This document shows, piece after piece, positions 1-9,238 of a stretch of DNA of 64,000 bases (positions are counted from its first letter, which is position 1; each line of letters begins with the position of its first letter). A model generated the notes under the pieces. The model did not search any database, had not been told where the DNA came from, and was given only the letters and a program-made list of their open reading frames with translations. This stretch comes from Tautonia marina. GTDB taxonomy: Bacteria; Planctomycetota; Planctomycetia; Isosphaerales; Isosphaeraceae. The DNA lies in contig NZ_WEZF01000015.1 of assembly GCF_009177065.1 (NCBI RefSeq), positions 1 through 64,000 on the forward strand, given 5' to 3'. The translations under genes and the position numbers were made by a program.

Positions 1-1
1 T

Positions 2-838
2 TATACCAAGCGATCCAGTGCGATCTACCGAGGGGTGCTCAACTTGATCGGCTACGCAGCCCAGGGACTCAGAGACTGGCGCAGCGCTCAGCGAATCGAC
101 CCGTCACGGCCACTGGACGACCACCACATCTTCCCGAAGGCTTATGTCGCTGCGGGGTCAGACTTGGACGTTGAGCGGGTCGAGGCCTTGCAAATGGTCG
201 ATTGCGTTGTCAACCGTACGCTGATCCCAAAGAACCTCAACCTCCGCGTAGGGAAGCGCCCGCCGCATGCATACCTTGGGGAACTGAAGAAGTCCAACTC
301 CGAGCTGGAGGACTCGCTGATCGACCACTTGGTCCCGCCCGAACTGAGTTCGGACCCTGGCTGGGATCGGAAGTTTGGGGAATTTCTGGACTTCCGATCA
401 AGGTCGATTTTCGCACTGGTCGAGCGGTTCGTTCTCGAACCTGCCGGTGAGATGGAGCAACGCCATCTCCTTACACACGGCTCTCGGGAAGCAGCGGGGA
501 CTCTGCAAGGTCAGCGACTTGACCAGGGGCTTCGTACACCCGAGGAGGCCTTCGTTCTCCCCATCCTGGAGGTCCTCATCGGGTTAGGGGGCCGGGCGCC
601 GATGCACCGGGTGCTGGACGGTGTCGGCCAACAAATGAGGGATCGTTTCCAGGAGGTCGATCAGCAGAGTCTGATGTCAACGCCCGGACAACCTCGCTGG
701 CGCAATACCGCACAGTGGGCCCGGAATACGATGGTGAAGAAGGGCCTGCTGAGCCGGTCGAGCCCCCGAGGAATCTGGGAGGTCACTGAGACAGGCCGGC
801 GTCACTTCGAGGATCAGAGCGGTCACACTCGACGTTGA
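2..838 (+). CDS. DUF262/GmrSD-like HNH nuclease, C-terminal part, with Mrr-like winged helix (5' end outside window)
   Basis: The frame is open to the window edge, so this is the C-terminal part of a longer protein. Near the start (nt 116-139) it carries DDHHIFPK followed by an asparagine-rich IPKNLNL stretch, the signature of the HNH-like DUF1524 module that follows DUF262 in GmrSD-type modification-dependent restriction enzymes. From about nt 545 to 820 it continues as a winged-helix segment (EEAFVLPILEVL to WEVTETGRRHFE) like the N-terminal domain of Mrr. Role inferred: cleavage of modified or foreign DNA. The DUF262 NTPase-like part is not visible here. Directly downstream begins the 839-1677 repeat region. 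Confidence 0.75.
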   Translation, partial: YTKRSSAIYRGVLNLIGYAAQGLRDWRSAQRIDPSRPLDDHHIFPKAYVAAGSDLDVERVEALQMVDCVVNRTLIPKNLNLRVGKRPPHAYLGELKKSNSELEDSLIDHLVPPELSSDPGWDRKFGEFLDFRSRSIFALVERFVLEPAGEMEQRHLLTHGSREAAGTLQGQRLDQGLRTPEEAFVLPILEVLIGLGGRAPMHRVLDGVGQQMRDRFQEVDQQSLMSTPGQPRWRNTAQWARNTMVKKGLLSRSSPRGIWEVTETGRRHFEDQSGHTRR

Positions 839-1677
839 GCAACCGGGGTCACCCGGCAACCGGGGGGCCATGCTTATCAGCCTTCTCCCGAGACCATGCC
901 AAAATCCCATTTTGAGTGACTGCCGCGGCCTCCGTTTTCGATGATGTTGTCATGGAGGATCTGCCGATCTCGTTTCCCCCTTCCCTGAGCGGTCGGCTCG
1001 GGGCGTCCTCTTTGGCAACCTGAGATCATACTCCCCTGCTCCCGCCTCAGCGCACCGAGGGGCGTACCCAGAGCGCACCGAGGGGCGCACCCGAAGCGCA
1101 CCAAACAGCCACCAACGGGCGCACCGAACAGCGCACCAATCGGCGCACCCGAACAGCTCGTTGAGGGATAACCCCCCTTCGGTCAGCCGGATGGCGAGCC
1201 AACCGTTGAGGGAGGTTGGTCGTTCAAAGCCTTGTTGTTGCAAATGGTTACGTATTTCATTCCTCGCGTTGCGAAACGAACCCATCGCTCCCGAGTTTGC
1301 CCTTCGAAACGAACCCATGCCCCGAAGTTCAACACACGAAACGAACCCATTCCCACCAAACGCACCATGACGAAACGAACCCATTCCCCCCGAACGCGCC
1401 GTGACGAAACGAACCCGTTCCTCCCGAATCTCAACCCACCCAACCGTTCCCCATTTCGCCGTTCCCTCTCATCCGTGTTCCATCCGTGTTTCATCCGTGG
1501 CTCAAAACCTCCCCTCCCCTCCCTTCAAACCCGACGTAACCCCTTGGCAGCGGGCCGACTCAGCGTTGTGGACGCCAAGGATTTCGGGTACAATGGGCCT
1601 TCACTCTTGTTCACCACGCCAGGGCTCCAGATCGCTGGCCCCGGATCGCCCCGACGGGTTGAGGGATCGTACCAACC
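839..1677. repeat. Composite intergenic repeat region (GCGCACC, CGAAACGAACCCAT and CATCCGTGTT units)
   Basis: This 839-bp gap has no convincing gene. At 838-875 lies CAACCGGGGTC, also found in the palindromic element near 53.2 kb. From 1050 to 1149 there are seven GCGCACC units and one GCGTACC at irregular 10-23 bp spacing. From 1273 to 1416 there are five copies of CGAAACGAACCCAT (last one CCGT). From 1470 to 1500 CATCCGTG occurs three times. The same three unit types recur at 57.1-57.6 kb. The units read through all frames and give spurious ORFs on both strands. Confidence 0.85.
1566..1594 (+). promoter_or_regulatory. Candidate sigma-70 promoter for gyrA
   Basis: TTGTGG at 1566-1571 and TACAAT at 1589-1594 are separated by 17 bp. 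The -35 box is weak (first three bases match) while the -10 matches five of six. The context CGGGTACAAT is identical to that of the promoter candidate at 62341-62370. The transcript would start about 80 nt upstream of the gyrA start. Confidence 0.45.
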
Positions 1678-4392
1678 GTGAGCACCGCATCGCCGACCGA
1701 AGGGCACCTGCCGACCCCGCCGCTGAACATCGAGGACGAGCTCAAGGAGAGCTACCTCAACTACGCGATGTCGGTCATCGTCAGCCGGGCCTTGCCCGAC
1801 GTCCGCGACGGCCTGAAGCCCTCGCAGCGCCGGATCCTGGTGGCGATGCGCGACCTCGGCCTCTCCCCCGGGGGCGGCACGAGCAAGTGCGCGGGCATCG
1901 TCGGCGAGACGATGAAGCGCTACCACCCGCACGGCGACAACTCGATCTACCCCACCCTGGCCCGCATGGCCCAGTGGTGGAACATGAGGCACCTGCTTGT
2001 CACCGGTCAGGGGAACTTCGGCTCGATCCACGGCCTGCCCCCGGCCGCCATGCGGTACACCGAGGCGAAGCTCAGCCCCGTCGCCGCCGAGATGCTCGAA
2101 GACATCCAGCTCGACACGGTCGACTTCCAGCCGAACTACGACGAGAAGTTCTCCGAGCCTCGCGTCCTCCCCTCGAAGTTCCCGAACCTCCTGGTCAACG
2201 GATCGGGCGGCATCGCCGTCGGCATGGCCACGAGCATCCCGCCCCACAACCTGGGCGAGGTCTGCGATGCCCTCGTGGCGATGATCGACGACCCCGAGAT
2301 CGACCTCGCCGGCTTGATGGAGCACCTCCCTGGCCCCGACTTCCCGACCGGCGGCACCATCTGCGGCCGCTGGGGGATCATGGAGGCGTATCGGACCGGC
2401 CGAGGCCGCATCACCCTCCGGGCCAAGTACGAGATCGAGGAACTCCGCGACGGCCGCAGCCAGATCATTTTCACCGAGATCCCGTACCAGCTCACCAAGG
2501 AAATGCTCCTGAAGAAGCTGGCCGATCTGGTCAACAACGCCCGGATCACCGGCGTCTCCGGCGTCGACGACCACAGCGACCGCAAGCAGCCGGTCCGGGT
2601 GGTGGTGACGGTCAAGCGCGGGGAAGACCCGAACGTCGTCCTCAACCAGTTGTTCCGGTATTCGCCGCTTCAGGACACCTTCAGCGTCATCATGCTGGCG
2701 CTGGTCGATGGCCGGCCTCGGACCTTGCCCCTGAAGGAGATGCTCCGGCTGTTCCTCGAACACCGGGTCGTCGTCATCCGCCGCCGGACCCAGTATCAGC
2801 TCCGCCAGGCTCGGCAGCGGGCGCACGTGGTCGAAGGCTTGCTCATCGCCCTTCATTATATTGACGAGGTGATCCGGGTCATCCGCTCGTCGGCCAACCC
2901 GAGCGAGGCCCGCGCCCGCCTGATGGGCCTGGAAGTCTCCGACCAGATTCTCCGCCGCGCCCTCGACAACCCCGACGCCCAGGCCACCGGCCCCCTGACC
3001 CGCAACCAGGCCGACGCGATCCTCGCCATGAGGCTCCAGCAGCTCACCGGCCTGGAGGCCGACAAGCTGGCCGACGAGTACCGGAAGCTCCGCGAGGACA
3101 TCAACCGCTACGAGGCCATTCTCGCCGACGAACGCCTGATCTACGACCTCATCCGCGCCGACCTCCGCGAGCTCAAGCAGAAGTACGCCAACGCTCGCCG
3201 CTCGGAACTCTCCAGCGAGGAACTCGGGGACTTCGACAAGGAAGCCCTGATCCGCGAAGAGTACATGGTCGTCACCATCACCAACGCCGGCTACATCAAG
3301 CGCCTGCCCCCCAGCACCTACCGGGCGCAAGGCCGAGGCGGCCGGGGGATCTCGGCCACGAGCACCCGCGAAGGCGACTTCCTCGAGCATATGTTCGTTG
3401 CCTTGACCCATGACTACATCCTCTTCTTCACCGACCAGGGGAAGGTCTACTGGTTGAAGGTCTACGACGTGCCCGAGGTCAGCCGGACCGCCGCCGGCCG
3501 CGCCGTGGTCAACCTCCTGCAGCTCGACGAGGGGGAACGCATCACCGGCTTCCTCCCCGTCCGAGAGTTCGCCGAAGACGAATATCTGATGATGTGCACC
3601 CGTCGCGGCACGGTGAAGAAGACCCCCCTGACCGCCTACAAGCGGCCGCTCGGGCGCGGGATCATCGCCCTGGGCCTCGACGACGGCGACGAGCTGATCG
3701 CCGTCGGCCGGGTGAAGGCGGGCGATCATGTCTTGATCTCCACGAAGGAGGGCATGGCGATTCGCTTCGACGAGTCCGACGCCCGGAGCATGGGCCGCAC
3801 CGCTCACGGCGTCCGCGGCATCAAGCTCGAAGGGGACGACGAGGTCGTCAGCATGATCGTCGCCAACGGCCAGGACGACCCGGCCAGCCTGTTGACCGTC
3901 TGCAACAACGGCTACGGCAAGCGGACCGCGTTGACCGAGTACCGCTCTCAGAACCGTGGCGGCAAGGGGCTCATTGATATCAAGACCACCGAGCGCAACG
4001 GCCCGGTCGTCGCCATTGCCAAGGTCACCGACGAGGACGAGGTCATGATGACCACCGTCGGCGGCAACATCATCCGGACTCGCGTGGCCGACATCAGCAT
4101 GATCGGCCGAAATACCCAGGGGGTCCGCCTGATCCGGATCGAGGAAGGAGACTCGGTCGGCTCGCTCGCCAAGCTGCCCGAGGAGGAACTGAACGGCTCG
4201 AACGGTGACGAGATCCTCGATGAGGCCGTGGGCGAGGCGATCGCCGAGGGCCCCCTTGATGGCGACGCCGACGCCGACGACGCCCGACCCACCCCTCGAC
4301 CAGACCACCTCCTCAACGATGGGGTCGGCCCGGCCGAGGCGAGCGATCACATCGACGACCTTGACGCCGACGGCGAGCCCGACCGTGAGTAA
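1678..4392 (+). CDS. gyrA: DNA gyrase subunit A
   Basis: GyrA is the DNA breakage-reunion subunit of gyrase, which introduces negative supercoils together with GyrB. The N-terminal domain runs from about residue 18 to 520, with catalytic Tyr127 in AAMRYTE. The C-terminal beta-pinwheel carries the GyrA box QGRGGRG near residue 551, which separates gyrase from ParC. The tail (about 820-904) is very acidic. The quinolone-determining loop reads HPHGDNSIYP (83-92), so the positions of E. coli Ser83 and Asp87 are Asn and Pro. The start is GTG, 11 nt after GAGGGA. gyrB is not in the window. Confidence 0.97.
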   Translation: MSTASPTEGHLPTPPLNIEDELKESYLNYAMSVIVSRALPDVRDGLKPSQRRILVAMRDLGLSPGGGTSKCAGIVGETMKRYHPHGDNSIYPTLARMAQWWNMRHLLVTGQGNFGSIHGLPPAAMRYTEAKLSPVAAEMLEDIQLDTVDFQPNYDEKFSEPRVLPSKFPNLLVNGSGGIAVGMATSIPPHNLGEVCDALVAMIDDPEIDLAGLMEHLPGPDFPTGGTICGRWGIMEAYRTGRGRITLRAKYEIEELRDGRSQIIFTEIPYQLTKEMLLKKLADLVNNARITGVSGVDDHSDRKQPVRVVVTVKRGEDPNVVLNQLFRYSPLQDTFSVIMLALVDGRPRTLPLKEMLRLFLEHRVVVIRRRTQYQLRQARQRAHVVEGLLIALHYIDEVIRVIRSSANPSEARARLMGLEVSDQILRRALDNPDAQATGPLTRNQADAILAMRLQQLTGLEADKLADEYRKLREDINRYEAILADERLIYDLIRADLRELKQKYANARRSELSSEELGDFDKEALIREEYMVVTITNAGYIKRLPPSTYRAQGRGGRGISATSTREGDFLEHMFVALTHDYILFFTDQGKVYWLKVYDVPEVSRTAAGRAVVNLLQLDEGERITGFLPVREFAEDEYLMMCTRRGTVKKTPLTAYKRPLGRGIIALGLDDGDELIAVGRVKAGDHVLISTKEGMAIRFDESDARSMGRTAHGVRGIKLEGDDEVVSMIVANGQDDPASLLTVCNNGYGKRTALTEYRSQNRGGKGLIDIKTTERNGPVVAIAKVTDEDEVMMTTVGGNIIRTRVADISMIGRNTQGVRLIRIEEGDSVGSLAKLPEEELNGSNGDEILDEAVGEAIAEGPLDGDADADDARPTPRPDHLLNDGVGPAEASDHIDDLDADGEPDRE

Positions 4393-4539
4393 TGCCTCGG
4401 CTGTTGTTGGACGAATGGGGGGCGGGCCTGGCCGCCCCTCGACCTTCATGCCTTGTCCGGTTCGACCGAGACGATTACCCTTTGGCAACGGCTCGTCGGG
4501 AGCAGGGTGATTCGAAGGGAGTCGAGGGGAGAACCGGCC

Positions 4540-5511
4540 ATGCGAGCGCTGATTTCCGGCATCACCGGCTTTGTCGGCGGCCATCTGGCCGAGCACTTGC
4601 TGGACCAAGGGGACGCGGTCGTCGGCCTGTCGGCCTCGGGACGATGGCCGGACTCGACCGCCCATCTGGCCGAGGCCGTCCGGCTCGAAACGTTCGACCT
4701 GCTGGCCGACTCGGTCGGCTCGCTCGCCCGGATGCTGACCCGGAAGCGTCCGGAGGCGATCTACCACCTGGCCGCGCAGGCCAATCCGCACGCCAGCTTC
4801 GACGACCCGAGGGCGACCTGGGACCTGAACCTCGGCGGCACCCTCACCTTGCTCGAAGCGATCCGGCAGGCCGAACTGGACGAGAAGCCCCGGGTCGTGC
4901 TGGTCGGGTCTGGCGTCTCCTACGGCAACCCGAGCCCCGAGGATCTGCCCGTCACCGAACGCTGCCCCTTGCGGCCGAACAACCCTTACGCGGCGAGCAA
5001 GGCGGCGGCCGACCTGCTCGGCATCCAGCACTGGCTGGCGCACGGCACGCCGGTGGTGATCGCTCGGCCGTTCAACCATGCCGGGCCGAGGCAGGAAGAC
5101 CGCTACGTCCTGAGCAGCTTCGCCCGCCAGGTGGCCGAGGTCGAGCGCGGCGATCGCCCTCGGATCGAGGTCGGCAACCTTCAGGTCGTCCGTGACTTCA
5201 CCGACGTCCGCGACATCGTCCGCGCCTATCGCCTGCTGGCCGAATCGGGCCGACCGGGCGAGGTGTACAACATCGGCACCGGCCGCAACGAGTCGCTCGC
5301 CCACTTGCTCGACATCCTTCGAGGGCTGGCCGATCGGCCGGTTGAGGTGGTGGTCGATCCCGCTCGCGTTCGGCCGGTTGATCAGCCCTTGCTCCTGGCA
5401 GACGCCTCGAAGCTCCACGCCGATACCGGCTGGGAACCGCGCTGGACCAGTGAGCAGACGCTGGCCGATATGCTCAACTTCTGGCGATCCCACCTTCCGG
5501 CCCCGGCCTGA
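4540..5511 (+). CDS. NAD-dependent epimerase/dehydratase, GDP-6-deoxy-mannose reductase-like
   Basis: A 323-residue extended short-chain dehydrogenase. The Rossmann motif GITGFVGGHL is at residues 7-16, and the catalytic Ser124 (GSGVSYG), Tyr150 and Lys154 (YAASK) are all present. RPFNHAGPRQ at 176-185 resembles GDP-4-dehydro-6-deoxy-D-mannose reductases, which make GDP-rhamnose; other nucleotide-sugar reductases are possible. The ATG at 4540 follows GAGGGGAGAA at a good distance; the open frame extends upstream to 4453 but that stretch lacks family similarity. Likely supplies a deoxysugar for surface glycans; glycosyltransferases lie at 16-19 kb. Confidence 0.85.
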   Translation: MRALISGITGFVGGHLAEHLLDQGDAVVGLSASGRWPDSTAHLAEAVRLETFDLLADSVGSLARMLTRKRPEAIYHLAAQANPHASFDDPRATWDLNLGGTLTLLEAIRQAELDEKPRVVLVGSGVSYGNPSPEDLPVTERCPLRPNNPYAASKAAADLLGIQHWLAHGTPVVIARPFNHAGPRQEDRYVLSSFARQVAEVERGDRPRIEVGNLQVVRDFTDVRDIVRAYRLLAESGRPGEVYNIGTGRNESLAHLLDILRGLADRPVEVVVDPARVRPVDQPLLLADASKLHADTGWEPRWTSEQTLADMLNFWRSHLPAPA

Positions 5512-5653
5512 CGCCCCGAGCCATCAGGCGACATCTCCCCTCCCTCCGAACCGAAAAAAGGTTGCAAGAATCTCCCGGATCGAGCGAATAAGCATTCCTG
5601 GACATCAACGATCACACCGTCGCCAGGTGCGGACACGATCCCGAGGGAGGCCG

Positions 5654-6160
5654 ATGGCAATGAAGGCTGACTTGTCGACCGATGATGATGTGATGGGTCA
5701 GAAGCCGGGGGCTCTGGGGGGCGGCAGCGGCCGGTCGTTCGCTCGGGGGCTGGCGCTGGGGCTCGCAATCGGGGGGCTTTGCACCTGGTTCGTCTTCCGA
5801 CCCTCGAACGAGACGGCAACCGCGGTGATTGCTCCCGTCGAGCGTCCGAACTCGCCCGTGACTCGCGAGACCTACACAAAGATCAGGCCGGGGATGTCCT
5901 CCTGGGAGGTCCACGACATGCTCGGCTCGGGCGAGGTGATCGGCGAGCAGGGGATGATCGTTGACGAGAACGGTCAGTACCGGAAGTGGGAGAATCTCGG
6001 CCGGCGCGTGTCGAACTCCTCGGGAACCGTCTCCGACCACGACGGCCAGCCGCGCGAGGACGTGCGCAGGACCGTCCGGTGGTCGAACGGCAAGCGAATG
6101 ATCACGGTGGTCTTCCATAACGACTCGGTCGTCGAGAAGATCGAGGAGAACCTTTACTGA
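5654..6160 (+). CDS. Membrane-anchored BamE/SmpA-OmlA-like protein
   Basis: A 168-residue protein with one transmembrane segment at about residues 29-47 (FARGLALGLAIGGLCTWFVF) and an outside domain. TYTKIRPGMSSWEVHDMLG is the pattern of the SmpA/OmlA/BamE fold (Y..I..GM....V..lLG). It lacks the lipobox cysteine of true BamE, so it is probably a structural relative held in the inner membrane rather than a BAM-complex subunit. GGGAGG just upstream supports the ATG at 5654. A longer frame from 5192 overlaps the epimerase gene and is not a real start. Confidence 0.65.
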   Translation: MAMKADLSTDDDVMGQKPGALGGGSGRSFARGLALGLAIGGLCTWFVFRPSNETATAVIAPVERPNSPVTRETYTKIRPGMSSWEVHDMLGSGEVIGEQGMIVDENGQYRKWENLGRRVSNSSGTVSDHDGQPREDVRRTVRWSNGKRMITVVFHNDSVVEKIEENLY

Positions 6161-6269
6161 GCCAGCCATTTCCCGGCGGCCGAGCCGTTGGAGCGGCGGT
6201 TGAGTTTGGGCCTTTGGGCCACTTCCGTGCTGGTGTGTTCTGGGGATCATTCCCCGGCCGAGTCTGCTC

Positions 6270-7673
6270 ATGATCCTCAACCCATTCCGACGACAACCGC
6301 TTCGATCCCGCCGATCGGTCGGCCTGGTCGGCCTCTTTTACAGTGGCAAGACGGTCCTATTGACCTCTTTGATAGCGCACCTGCGCAATCATGATCCTGA
6401 CCGTTTTCCCCTTGGGTCCGGACCCGATGCGCCCGAGATGACCCTGCTGGGCGAACTCCCCCCTGCCCTTTGCGTCGAGCGGTTCGACGTCGACGACCAC
6501 TACAACCGCCTGATCGACTCCGACTGGCCCGCCAAGACCGACCGCCTGAACGAGTACCGGGCCGAGCTGGTCGTTGGGAAAGGGAGCTGGTGGACGACTG
6601 ACCTGTCGCTCGTCGATCTGCCGGGCGAACGCCTGGCGGACATGGTGATCGCCTCGCACCCCACCTTCGACGCCTGGAGCGATGCCGTACTGGGTGTCTT
6701 GCGCAACGAGGCCGAGTTTGCCCGCATCGCCCGGCCATACCTTGAAACGGCCGAGCGGCCCGGCGCGACCGAGCCCGACATCCTGGCCGCCTACCGAACC
6801 GTGCTGGCCACCTTGCACACGCGGTTCATGCCGTTCATCTCGCCGTCAAGCTTCGTGCTCGACCCCGAAGGCGTCTCGCTCGACGCGAAGCTCGGCCCCG
6901 ACCGCCCGGCGACCGAGGCCGATTGGATTGCCTTGAAGGCCGATCGCGGCATGTGCGGGCTGGCTCGGTCGGAGGAATTCGCCCCGCTGCCCCCGGCGGT
7001 TCGGGAGCGATCCCCCGCCCTGGCATCGACCTTTGCCGGGCGGTACGCCCGCTATCGCGAGGCAGTTGTCTTGCCGTTCGCCAACGCCTTGAGTCGGTGC
7101 GATGATCTGGTGGTGCTGGTTGATGTGACGGTCCTGCTCGAAGGCGGGCACGGGATGGTCAACGCCTATCGGGCGTTCCTGGAACAGGTGCTGGCCGCCG
7201 TCGATCCAGGGTTCACCCCCGCGCAGCAGGTCGTGGACTGGGGGCTGTGGACCCTGTCTCTGTTTCAAGCGAAGTATGCTCATGTGCGTCGAATTGTGTT
7301 CGTTGCCACCAAGGCCGATCGGGTGGTCCGGGACGACCGCGACCGGCTGCTCGACCTCCTGACGCAACTGACCCGGCCGATCATCCGGCCGCACCAGGCG
7401 AGAAAGCATCTGACGGTGGAGCACCTGATCGTTGCGGCCGTCCACTCCACCTGGACCCAGCCGGGCGACCCGGCCGATACGCTCCGCTACAACTCGCCGA
7501 AGGGGGAGGTGCAGGCCACCGTCTCGCGGCTCCCGGACCAGTGGCCCGACCACTTCGAGCCGGGCCGCTTCCGGTTCCCTCGGCCTGAGCCTTCGTTGCC
7601 TCGTGCTCGGGTGCGGGTGCCTCCTCAGATCAATCTCGATCGGTTGACGCGGTTTTTGCTTGATCTGAAATAA
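6270..7673 (+). CDS. YcjX-like P-loop GTPase (DUF463)
   Basis: A 467-residue protein of the YcjX (DUF463) family of stress-linked P-loop NTPases with unknown cellular role. The Walker A motif GLFYSGKT is at residues 21-28, DLPGE (G3/Walker B) at 116-120 and ATKAD (G4, guanine specificity) near residue 347. The SGKT loop lying close to the N-terminus is typical of the family. The next gene, 58 bp downstream on the same strand, is a YcjF-like membrane protein, the same order as the ycjX-ycjF pair of Enterobacteria, so the two probably act together at the inner membrane. Confidence 0.85.
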   Translation: MILNPFRRQPLRSRRSVGLVGLFYSGKTVLLTSLIAHLRNHDPDRFPLGSGPDAPEMTLLGELPPALCVERFDVDDHYNRLIDSDWPAKTDRLNEYRAELVVGKGSWWTTDLSLVDLPGERLADMVIASHPTFDAWSDAVLGVLRNEAEFARIARPYLETAERPGATEPDILAAYRTVLATLHTRFMPFISPSSFVLDPEGVSLDAKLGPDRPATEADWIALKADRGMCGLARSEEFAPLPPAVRERSPALASTFAGRYARYREAVVLPFANALSRCDDLVVLVDVTVLLEGGHGMVNAYRAFLEQVLAAVDPGFTPAQQVVDWGLWTLSLFQAKYAHVRRIVFVATKADRVVRDDRDRLLDLLTQLTRPIIRPHQARKHLTVEHLIVAAVHSTWTQPGDPADTLRYNSPKGEVQATVSRLPDQWPDHFEPGRFRFPRPEPSLPRARVRVPPQINLDRLTRFLLDLK

Positions 7674-7731
7674 GACATTCTGAATCGAATCAAAGGATGA
7701 GATTGTCTCCTCTCTTGAGAAGGAGCCCGCC

Positions 7732-8901
7732 ATGAGTCATCCCTCGGGCTACGGCCCATCCTCCGGGATTCCCGGCGGCGAGGAGCAGGAGCGCGGACCC
7801 GGCCCTGCGCCCGAGACGCGGTCGGAGCCGACCTCCACACCGACCCCCGAGCTGGAACCCGCCAGGGAGCGGCGTTCGCGCCCGGTTGACTCGGGCATTC
7901 CGGTTCCCGTGCTCGATGAGTCGAGGGTCGGCCCGCCCCGGATGTTCCTCGAAGATCTGCCGCCAATCGACGACGATGAGCCGATCCTTGAGGAACGCGA
8001 TCGCCCCTGGGTGGATCGCGGGACCGGGGCCTTGATCGTCGTGCTGGTGACGGCGGTGCTCCTGCTGGTCGTGGCCTCGCAGGCGGCGAGCTTCCTGGCG
8101 GCGCTGGCGGTCTGGCCGCCGGTGGTGCAGGCGATTGGCTACGGGGTGGCGGCGGTTTTGGTGGGAATGTTTGCCATCGCGGCAGTCGGCCTGATCTGGA
8201 AGTACTTCACGCTGCCGATCTCGCCGGGGGTGCGGGTCGATCGGGCCGATTCGCTGAGTCATCGCCGGTCGGTCCAGGCTCAGGCCCGCCGCAATCGGGC
8301 AATCGCCAAGCGTCAGTTGCTCACATTTCTGGAAGGCTATCCGACCGACCCTCGCCACACGCGCGTTCTGGTGTCGATTGCCGGACCCGAAGCGGCCCAA
8401 CGATTGCTCATTCAGCGGACCCGCCTGCTCTCGCACGACGCGGCGACCGATGACGACTGGGTCCGCGAGTTCGAGGCCCGCTTCCTCGAACCGCTGGACG
8501 AGATGGCCCGAACGCTCGTGAAACGCCAGGCCGTGGCCGTCGGGGTGAAGACGGCGATTGTGCCGAGCGGATTCCTGGATGGGTTGATCGTGGTCGCCAA
8601 CGCTTATCAACTAATCGGCAGTCTTTGCCGGCTCTACCACCTGCGGGCCGACAACTGGTCGACCATCAAGATCACCGCACACGTCTTCGGCAACACGTTT
8701 GTCGCCGCCCGCCTGGAGGAATTCACCGACCAGGCCGCCGACGCCTCGTTCGATCAGATGCACGACCTGATCCACAGCCAGGTTGCCCGAGGCGTGCTCT
8801 CTCGTCTCTCGTCCGGCGTGACCCAGGGGACGGTCAACGGCTTGCTCCTGCGCCGGTTTGGCCGCTACGCGATCCGGGCCTTGCGGCCGATCCGGGGGTG
8901 A
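7732..8901 (+). CDS. YcjF-like membrane protein (DUF697)
   Basis: A 389-residue protein. Residues 1-95 are proline- and charge-rich and predicted disordered. Two hydrophobic segments follow at about 100-120 and 128-157, as in YcjF. The C-terminal part from about residue 260 (VKTAIVPSGFLDGLIVVANAYQLI and onward) matches the DUF697 region, rich in glycine and small residues. AAGGAGCCC precedes the ATG. It is coupled with the upstream YcjX-like GTPase. Confidence 0.8.
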   Translation: MSHPSGYGPSSGIPGGEEQERGPGPAPETRSEPTSTPTPELEPARERRSRPVDSGIPVPVLDESRVGPPRMFLEDLPPIDDDEPILEERDRPWVDRGTGALIVVLVTAVLLLVVASQAASFLAALAVWPPVVQAIGYGVAAVLVGMFAIAAVGLIWKYFTLPISPGVRVDRADSLSHRRSVQAQARRNRAIAKRQLLTFLEGYPTDPRHTRVLVSIAGPEAAQRLLIQRTRLLSHDAATDDDWVREFEARFLEPLDEMARTLVKRQAVAVGVKTAIVPSGFLDGLIVVANAYQLIGSLCRLYHLRADNWSTIKITAHVFGNTFVAARLEEFTDQAADASFDQMHDLIHSQVARGVLSRLSSGVTQGTVNGLLLRRFGRYAIRALRPIRG

Positions 8902-8998
8902 GTGGTGCGGGGCGATTCTCCTGGATTTGCCCGTAATCGAGTCATTTCGATCCAATGAATCAACGGTCGAATTCGGTTTGTGCGACGAGGGTCGACAG

Positions 8999-9238
8999 AT
9001 GGCACACTTGACGACGATCTCGGGGACCTATCGCGATGGTGTGATCGAGCTATCGGAACGTCCGGCCGGAGTCTCGGCAGGGGCTCGGGTGCTGGTGACG
9101 TTCCTGGACGAGGCCTCAATCGCTCCCGAGGAACGCGAAGCCCTGCGTCAGGAAGCCTTTGCCGACATGAGGCGGGGGATTGATCTGGGGGGGGCTCCCT
9201 ACCCGACCCGGGAGGAACTGAATGAGCGGAACCGATGA
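8999..9238 (+). CDS. AF2212/DUF104-like antitoxin
   Basis: A 79-residue protein starting MAHLTTISGTYRDGVIEL and ending in a charged tail. The pattern (short strand, G.Y.dGVIeL, then G.RVLVTFL) is that of AF2212-like/DUF104 antitoxins that accompany PIN toxins. Its 3' end overlaps the start of the next gene by 17 nt, which is usual for toxin-antitoxin pairs. A longer frame exists from 8858, but the ATG at 8999 matches the family N-terminus. Confidence 0.7.
   Translation: MAHLTTISGTYRDGVIELSERPAGVSAGARVLVTFLDEASIAPEEREALRQEAFADMRRGIDLGGAPYPTREELNERNR

Noticed and set aside
1050-1500. Possible CRISPR array
   Set aside because: The units are short (7-14 bp), mixed in type and irregularly spaced, with no constant spacer length and no cas genes.
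1525-5493. 1322-codon open frame on the minus strand
   Set aside because: It is the antisense shadow of gyrA and the epimerase gene; high GC leaves the opposite frame open. Its translation has no family features.
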